A stretch of 11,834 bases of DNA from CBDUBU01 sp965365465 (GTDB lineage Bacteria; Bacteroidota; Rhodothermia; Rhodothermales; DASSAV01). This document shows positions 7,769 to 11,834 of the stretch, piece by piece. A model generated the notes under the pieces. That model was not told the origin of the DNA, did no database searches, and was given only the letters and a program-made list of their open reading frames with translations. The stretch is from assembly GCA_965365465.1 (NCBI GenBank), contig CBDUBU010000120.1, positions 1 through 11,834 on the forward strand, written 5' to 3'. Position 1 is the first letter of the stretch; every line of letters starts with the position of its first letter. A program made the translations under genes and the position numbers.

Positions 7769-8839
7769 ATGAGTAGCTACCTGCGCGTCGGGCTTCTGAT
7801 CCTTGCTCTCCTGTGCACCGGAGGGATCGACAAAGCAGAAGAACTCAAACGGGAAGATAAACGCGCCGCATCGATCGAAGAACAAGCTCCCGTGAGGCCT
7901 GACCGCGACCCTGCATCGGCGAATTCCCAGATAGCGGATACCTCCGTTGAACGTTCCGATTCCTCTCCTTTACCGGGGGCCGAGGCGAAGACCCCAGTGT
8001 GGCTGCTGATTGTAGTCGCGCTGGAAGGGCTATTGCTCCTTGGATTAAGCTTCCTAGTCTATTGGGCAGTCAACAAGCTGAAGCAGCAAATCAGAGAGAC
8101 AAGTGCCAATATCCAGAATAATTTGCACAACATTAAAAATAGACTGAGCGAACACCAGCGGCAGTTGGAGCGCCTGGAAAACGGATTCAATTCCGTGAAG
8201 CAGTCTCACGAGGAGCTTGAAAACAGTGTAGGAGGCTTTGTAAGCAAGCAGGGAATAGACGCACAGACACTGCAAAAGAATGTCGATCAGCTACCCAGGT
8301 CCCTGGACGCGCCCCGCCTTGCCGCCGCTAACCTAGGGTTAAACCCGCGCTCCGAAGGCGGCAAGGCAAGCGTCAAGAAAGGGATGCAGCAACAGAGCGA
8401 GCTTTCCCCCGCCACCAGCAAGGATCAGCGCCCCTACTCGTCGGAGGGGCTGCAGCAGTTCATGAAGGAGTACGAAATGGCGCTCACAGATCCAGACTCG
8501 TGGGATGAGATTCGTAAGCCAGGTCATAAGCGGGCCAAAATCGAACGACAGCCCCAATCTCCCCTGGATGGCCAAACGTCGGTCGTCGTGTACGAATGGG
8601 GAGACTTTCTGGTTGCTGAACTGGACGAAGGGCCTATCCTGGTACCCAAGGCAACGCTTGAATTCGATGCGCAAGAAGGGTATGCCATGGGGCTGGAGGA
8701 TGTATTTGAGATCCCCAAACTGGAAAACGGTCGGAAGCACCGGATTGTACGTCTTGCCAAGCCGGCGACACTGGTCTCCAATGGCTCAGACAATTACCGT
8801 ATCAGGGAGAAGGGTCAACTGGAGCTAAAGCTTGTATAA
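7769..8839 (+). CDS. Membrane-anchored coiled-coil protein with C-terminal beta-rich domain
   Basis: The product has 356 residues. Residues 1-23 form a hydrophobic signal-like segment (YLRVGLLILALLCTGG). Next is a charged, disordered linker to about 75, a strong membrane helix at 77-102 that contains a buried acidic residue (E86), a coiled coil at about 103-165 (heptad-like LKQQI...LERLENGF), a Ser/Gln/Lys-rich linker, and a folded C-terminal domain at about 225-356. That domain has alternating strands (SVVVYEWGDFLVAEL, GPILVPKATLEF, HRIVRLAKPATLV, YRIREKGQLELKL) and looks like a small beta-barrel; I cannot name its family. Likely topology puts the coiled coil and C-terminal domain in the cytoplasm. 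Sitting directly after the Hsp70-like gene, it could be a partner or exchange factor-like adaptor that recruits that ATPase to the membrane; this is inference. No Shine-Dalgarno sequence precedes the ATG. Confidence 0.75.
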   Translation: MSSYLRVGLLILALLCTGGIDKAEELKREDKRAASIEEQAPVRPDRDPASANSQIADTSVERSDSSPLPGAEAKTPVWLLIVVALEGLLLLGLSFLVYWAVNKLKQQIRETSANIQNNLHNIKNRLSEHQRQLERLENGFNSVKQSHEELENSVGGFVSKQGIDAQTLQKNVDQLPRSLDAPRLAAANLGLNPRSEGGKASVKKGMQQQSELSPATSKDQRPYSSEGLQQFMKEYEMALTDPDSWDEIRKPGHKRAKIERQPQSPLDGQTSVVVYEWGDFLVAELDEGPILVPKATLEFDAQEGYAMGLEDVFEIPKLENGRKHRIVRLAKPATLVSNGSDNYRIREKGQLELKLV

Positions 8840-8881
8840 AACGGGCGACCCTTTCCTGTACGCATTCCTTTTATACCCATC

Positions 8882-10525
8882 ATGCTGCATCATCTTTTCT
8901 GGTCGTCCGACTCCCTAGCGCAAATCGTCATTGTGTTCAATGTGATCTTGTTTACGGCGTGGTTTGTTATATTATTTGCCTCATGGGTTTGGTTGTCTAA
9001 AGAGAGAGCGTGGGCAAGACGACTGGAATTCCCCCAGCTTCTGACATCGTCATACAATTCATGCCATGAGGAATCGGACGGTTCTTTAACAGAGGAAGAA
9101 GCTGAAAAGCTGTTTCTATCCTACTTAAAAAGAGTTGACGTGCCTTTCGATAGCATAGCGGCTACTCATCTCAGGACGATCTATGATGCAGGCAGGATAC
9201 AATCCCGCCTGGAGCCGGCTGATCTTTTACGGGCGACGGCCTCTCGGTTGTTCAAGAACATCGGCGCTCTACGCACCGTATTGGGCGTTTTCATCGTCAT
9301 CGGTCTGTTTGGGACATTGAGCGGTTTAACTAAGGCACTCGCCCCGCTTTCGGACATGAGCTTTGGACCAGGCGGCCAGGTAGAGATCGCCAGCGACCTC
9401 TCCGGGCTTCTGAAGGAGCTTCAAAGTGCCTTCGCCCCGAGTGTAGTAGGCGTCAACCTGACGGCGATAGGCGTACTGCTATTCGCGCTCTTCAACGCTC
9501 TGGCCGTGGCGCCGGTGCGAAGCCTTTTCGACACGCTCACTCTAACCGATTGGTTTCCCAAACTTTACCCTACAAGGAGCCAACACCTCATCCAGACACT
9601 CATCGCGGCCGAACAGCAGAGCCACAAGAATATAGAAGTCGCACGCGAGGTGGCAGAGTTTGCTTCCAGGCTCGAAAACGAGATGAACACATTCGGACCG
9701 AGGCTGAACCGCGCCGCAGAAACCCTTAGTCTTTTTGACCAGACGCTGGAAAAGGTCGTCATCGCCGCTAACACCTTCGCGTTATCCACGCATGAACTGG
9801 GTGCGTTCCGGCAAGAGTTGGCGGAATCCTATGCGGCATCCAACCAGCATTCGGAGCGCATAGAGAGTTTGCTGCATCGCATGGAAGGCACTATAGGCAC
9901 GCTGAGCGATAGCGTCCGCGTCCTGCGTGTGTTCGAAGACAGCTACGTGACCACGTTACAGGGAGAAACACGAGAGCTAATGGCGTCCATGCGCGAGGCC
10001 CTGAGCCACTTCGGGGAGCAGCAGGAAGCCCTTGTTACCGCCATAGCCGCACCGGTTTCCGAACGCCTGGAAGGGATTTCCGAACGCCTGGAAGGAGTGA
10101 CCGGAGCGCTCGGCACTCTGAACCAGGAAACGGGGAAAAGCCTTGAACGCGTGGATACATCTTTGCACGAAGGATTGGCTGGCGTCAAGACGGGGTTACA
10201 AAAGGTCGGTGATCCGCTCAGTGATGCCTCTCAGGCCATCCAGGGAATGGCCAATACATTCGCCAGCACGATGCAGCGTCTCATCCAGGACGTCCGGTCC
10301 GACTTTAACCGGCAGAACCAGGAAACGGCCACCTCGCGCGAAGAAATCGCGGCCATGGGAAAGGCCCTCAGTGATATTGCACGTCAATTGGAGCGATCGA
10401 ACACGCGGCAGGATAACATGATAGCGAGCCTTCAGAAGTTGGCCAACCGTGCCGAGCGAGTAAGTCGGTTCCGGGCGGTCGTAGATCGGATGCAGTCCTG
10501 GCGTTCTAACGGAAAAGTATCCTGA
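8882..10525 (+). CDS. ZorA/MotA/ExbB-like ion-channel subunit with long coiled-coil tail
   Basis: This 547-residue protein has a membrane helix at about 11-37, a cytoplasmic segment, then the MotA/TolQ/ExbB core. Helix 2 is VLGVFIVIGLFGTLSGL (GLFGT at 141-145, the conserved GLLGT-type motif), and helix 3 is SVVGVNLTAIGVLLFALFNAL (about 187-208). T145 and T194 occupy positions like the pore threonines of the family. From about 240 to the end the protein is a long alpha-helical coiled coil, rich in Glu, Leu, Ser and Gln. This matches ZorA of Zorya defence systems, whose tail extends into the cytoplasm, rather than flagellar MotA, which lacks it. An exact heptad-sized duplication is at residues 393-406. 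The partner gene follows 16 bp later. It should assemble as a pentamer around two ZorB-like subunits and conduct H+ or Na+. Family call is strong; ZorA subtype is likely. Confidence 0.85.
   Translation: MLHHLFWSSDSLAQIVIVFNVILFTAWFVILFASWVWLSKERAWARRLEFPQLLTSSYNSCHEESDGSLTEEEAEKLFLSYLKRVDVPFDSIAATHLRTIYDAGRIQSRLEPADLLRATASRLFKNIGALRTVLGVFIVIGLFGTLSGLTKALAPLSDMSFGPGGQVEIASDLSGLLKELQSAFAPSVVGVNLTAIGVLLFALFNALAVAPVRSLFDTLTLTDWFPKLYPTRSQHLIQTLIAAEQQSHKNIEVAREVAEFASRLENEMNTFGPRLNRAAETLSLFDQTLEKVVIAANTFALSTHELGAFRQELAESYAASNQHSERIESLLHRMEGTIGTLSDSVRVLRVFEDSYVTTLQGETRELMASMREALSHFGEQQEALVTAIAAPVSERLEGISERLEGVTGALGTLNQETGKSLERVDTSLHEGLAGVKTGLQKVGDPLSDASQAIQGMANTFASTMQRLIQDVRSDFNRQNQETATSREEIAAMGKALSDIARQLERSNTRQDNMIASLQKLANRAERVSRFRAVVDRMQSWRSNGKVS
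10058..10099 (+). repeat. 21-bp in-frame tandem duplication in the coiled-coil tail
   Basis: Two adjacent 21-bp units starting tccgaacgcctggaagg encode SERLEGI and SERLEGV. The length equals exactly one coiled-coil heptad, so the duplication lengthens the tail without breaking the heptad register. This contrasts with the frame-breaking 14-17 bp repeats in the transposase genes. Confidence 0.9.
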
Positions 10526-10528
10526 TCA

Positions 10529-10535
10529 GAGGTGG
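10529..10535 (+). promoter_or_regulatory. Shine-Dalgarno sequence deciding the GTG start of the ZorB-like gene
   Basis: The sequence gaggtgg lies six bases before GTG 10542. It is the only good Shine-Dalgarno match among the downstream genes of the operon. It supports the GTG start, which also places the membrane helix correctly near the N-terminus. Confidence 0.6.
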
Positions 10536-10541
10536 CACGGC

Positions 10542-11246
10542 GTGAGCAATAATATCCTCCCCGACGACGATGCGCTTGGTGGCGCATTCTGGCCAGCCTT
10601 CGCGGACAACATGCTGGCCCTCGTGTTTATCCTGGTGCTGGTTATTTTTTTAGTAGCCGCCGGAATAAAAGCTGGCAGCGTAGATGTAGCTGCTGCTCTA
10701 CAAAACCAGGAAAAGGTGACACAGTCGCTGGCCGCGGAAATGGGTGGCACGCTCCGATCAGACGGAGGCCATAGCGTTCAGGTCTGCATGGGTGCTAACT
10801 GCCCCATCACGATTGTAAATGATATCCAGTTGCAGCGGATCACCTTTAGCGACCGTGTGCTATTCGATACCGGCCAGCACCAACTCTCTCCTCAAGGGGT
10901 AGAAGTCCTTTCCTTTGTAGCGCGCGCCCTTTCCGCCCATCTGGACGAAATTTACAAGATTCAGATCGAGGGACACACTGATACCATTCCTGCCACGCAG
11001 TACGAGAACGGCAACCTGGAGCTTGGCGCCCGCCGAGCCATTTCGGTGTACCTGTTCCTCACCCAAATCGCCGGCTTCAATCCTGCCGAGCACCTCGTTT
11101 CAGCAACGTCGTATGGAGAGTTCAGCCCCCCTGGCCGCACCGACGTCTCTACGTTCGATATGGCGCGTCTCCAGGGTGCCAATGCAGATGAAGCTGCCCG
11201 GCGTAATAACCGGCGCGTAGAGCTGCTGCTCTTCTACCGGCGATAG
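10542..11246 (+). CDS. ZorB/MotB-like stator subunit with OmpA peptidoglycan-binding domain
   Basis: This 234-residue protein has a short cytoplasmic N-terminus and one membrane helix (AFADNMLALVFILVLVIFLVAAG, about 19-41). D22 sits at the position of the ion-binding Asp of MotB and ZorB. A periplasmic linker follows, then an OmpA-like domain: ITFSDRVLFDTGQHQLSPQG (about 100-119), IEGHTDT (G144-H-T-D147), LGARRAISVYL, SYGEFSPPG and RNNRRVEL (221-228). The Asp of HTD and the Arg of the last motif are the usual diaminopimelate contacts. Two cysteines near residues 83-88 (VCMGANC) could form a periplasmic disulphide. The protein should anchor the preceding channel subunit to the cell wall and form the ion path. 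No flagellar genes are nearby, which favours a Zorya-type rather than a motility role. It is the last gene of the operon. Confidence 0.88.
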   Translation: MSNNILPDDDALGGAFWPAFADNMLALVFILVLVIFLVAAGIKAGSVDVAAALQNQEKVTQSLAAEMGGTLRSDGGHSVQVCMGANCPITIVNDIQLQRITFSDRVLFDTGQHQLSPQGVEVLSFVARALSAHLDEIYKIQIEGHTDTIPATQYENGNLELGARRAISVYLFLTQIAGFNPAEHLVSATSYGEFSPPGRTDVSTFDMARLQGANADEAARRNNRRVELLLFYRR

Positions 11247-11400
11247 CAAAGGTTTAGCTGGGATTCTCCCGTTGAAGCAGAGAGGTAGATCTGTGACCGT
11301 CTCCCCGAATCTTGGTCCACTGGTAACGTTAGGACTAACATAGAGATCGAGCTGGATTACGGCTTCCTGAAGCGCGAGGGGAAACCCTCGGGAGGAGGCG
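11247..11400 (+). other. Junction between operon end and IS3 orfA; IS left end not resolved
   Basis: No coding capacity and no convincing rho-independent terminator are visible; the only hairpin near the operon end (ggga ttc tccc) is tiny and lacks a T-run. The left end of the IS3-family element must lie here, perhaps near ggtccactggtaacg (11314-11328), which is followed by the palindromic gttaggactaac (11328-11339). Without the other IS end the terminal repeat cannot be fixed. Confidence 0.4.
11375..11390 (+). promoter_or_regulatory. GAAA-loop hairpin directly before the orfA ribosome binding site
   Basis: The stem cgaggg pairs perfectly with ccctcg around a gaaa tetraloop. The ggaggagg Shine-Dalgarno sequence starts at the next base (11391) and ATG follows at 11401. 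A hairpin at this place could limit translation from transcripts that read in from outside, as known for some other IS elements; here it does not itself cover the Shine-Dalgarno sequence. Confidence 0.45.
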
Positions 11401-11667
11401 ATGAAGAAGAGCAAGTTCACGGACGAACAGGTCGCCTATGCCATCCGCCGCGTCGAAAGCGGCACGACAGCCACCGAGGTCTGCCGCGAGATGGGCATCA
11501 CCGAGCAGACGTTTTATCGTTGGAAGAAGCAGTACGCCGGTATGGGCAACACCGAGATCCGGCGCCTGAGGCAGCTTGAAGACGAGAACGCGAAGCTGAA
11601 GAAGCTGGTCGCGGACCTCTCGCTCGACAAGCACATGCTCCAGGAAGTGATCCGAAAAAAGCTCTGA
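11401..11667 (+). CDS. IS3-family transposase OrfA (helix-turn-helix and leucine zipper)
   Basis: The 88-residue product is a complete OrfA of normal length for the family. Residues 1-45 form the HTH_Tnp_1 domain (FTDEQVAYAIRRVESGTTATEVCREMGITEQTFYRWKKQY), which binds the IS ends. Residues about 56-80 form the leucine-zipper-like helix (RLRQLEDENAKLKKLVADLSLDKHML) used for oligomerisation. A strong ggaggagg site sits before the ATG, unlike most operon genes. The stop overlaps the frameshift region that joins it to orfB. OrfA alone represses or modulates transposition; the OrfAB fusion is the transposase. OrfA itself looks intact, though orfB appears damaged. Confidence 0.93.
   Translation: MKKSKFTDEQVAYAIRRVESGTTATEVCREMGITEQTFYRWKKQYAGMGNTEIRRLRQLEDENAKLKKLVADLSLDKHMLQEVIRKKL
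11655..11661 (+). other. Programmed -1 frameshift site (A AAA AAG)
   Basis: The heptamer aaaaaag is in the correct phase relative to orfA (a_aaa_aag, codons at 11656 and 11659), six codon-register bases before the TGA stop. Slippage by -1 continues into ALRPAIARELVAWL of orfB. This is the canonical slippery site of IS3-family elements. Confidence 0.8.
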
Positions 11668-11834
11668 GGCCAGCCATCGCTCGTGAGCTCGTCGCATGGC
11701 TGATCGCGGCGTACCGCATCAGCCGGCGCCGGGCCTGCGGCCTGGTCGGCCTGCCACGTTCAACCTATCGCTACCGAAGCCTATCGCTACCGAAGCCTAT
11801 CGCTACCGAAGCCTATCGCTACCGAAGCCTATCG
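11661..11834 (+). pseudogene. IS3-family transposase OrfB, N-terminal fragment running into a tandem repeat
   Basis: In the -1 frame the translation is ALRPAIARELVAWLIAAYRISRRRACGLVGLPRSTYRYRS, matching the N-terminal region of OrfB before the rve integrase core (RRACGLVGLPRSTYRY is the recognisable part). The last 71 bases are repeats of the TYRYRS codons. Their 16-bp unit shifts the frame at each copy, so the normal continuation (the HTH_21 region and DDE core) is not reached within the window. It is either a disrupted gene or an assembly end. Confidence 0.7.
11764..11834 (+). repeat. 16-bp tandem repeat, 4.4 copies, at the right window edge
   Basis: The unit cctatcgctaccgaag occurs four times in full (11764, 11780, 11796, 11812) and then partially to the last base. 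All visible copies are identical. The unit comes from the orfB codons for TYRYRS. The array touches the window end, so its real length is unknown. Confidence 0.95.

Larger units (their letters stand above)
11310..11834 (+). mobile_element. IS3-family insertion sequence (IS407-like), left part
   Basis: The element shows the standard IS3 arrangement: orfA, an A6G slippery site, then orfB in the -1 frame. The protein motifs resemble the IS407 group (MKKSKFT...EQ, EVCREMGI, FYRWKK, RLRQLEDEN, LVADLSLDKHMLQ). The left boundary is approximate and the right end is beyond the window. It is oriented like the operon. Confidence 0.75.

Noticed and set aside
8882..11246. Flagellar MotA/MotB stator
   Set aside because: The A subunit has a long C-terminal coiled-coil tail absent from MotA, there are no flagellar or chemotaxis genes, and the neighbours are unlike those of motility operons.
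11247..11300. Rho-independent terminator after the operon
   Set aside because: Only a 4-bp stem (ggga/tccc) is present and no T-run follows.

Overview
The window holds one intact seven-gene operon on the + strand (about 1293-11246), flanked on both sides by remnants of insertion sequences. The host is probably a Gram-negative bacterium. The operon encodes a lipobox protein, an OmpA-type peptidoglycan-binding protein and several inner-membrane proteins. Five of the six downstream operon genes have no Shine-Dalgarno sequence, as is common in Bacteroidota/Rhodothermota, while the right-hand transposase gene has a strong one. The lineage is an inference; no taxonomic marker gene is present.

Layout. 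(1) 1-795: an IS256/Mutator-family transposase gene, cut by the window edge and broken by a series of 14-17 bp tandem duplications plus one small deletion. (2) 796-1292: an AT-richer stretch with no convincing gene, presumed to carry the operon promoter. (3) 1293-11246: seven co-directional genes separated by only 16-42 bp: a lipoprotein with a von Willebrand A (vWA)-like metal site; a small four-helix membrane protein; a tubulin/FtsZ-like GTPase; a 1057-residue protein with a C-terminal Hsp70/actin-type ATPase; a membrane-anchored coiled-coil protein; a MotA/ExbB/ZorA-like channel subunit with a long coiled-coil tail; and a MotB/OmpA/ZorB-like subunit. (4) About 11310-11834: the left part of an IS3-family element with orfA, an A AAA AAG frameshift site and the start of orfB, which runs into a 16-bp tandem repeat at the window edge.

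How the genes may work together (inference). The last two genes form the ion-driven stator pair that is the core of Zorya anti-phage systems. The usual Zorya effectors (ZorC/ZorD or ZorE) are absent. In their place is a chaperone/cytoskeleton-like set: a tubulin-like and an actin/Hsp70-like nucleotide hydrolase, a coiled-coil membrane adaptor, a polytopic membrane protein and an envelope vWA lipoprotein. This looks like a trans-envelope machine in which an anchored motor senses or acts on the cell wall and passes a signal along its cytoplasmic tail to the NTPases. A defence role is plausible from the Zorya-like core and the IS-rich setting, but nothing in the sequence proves it.
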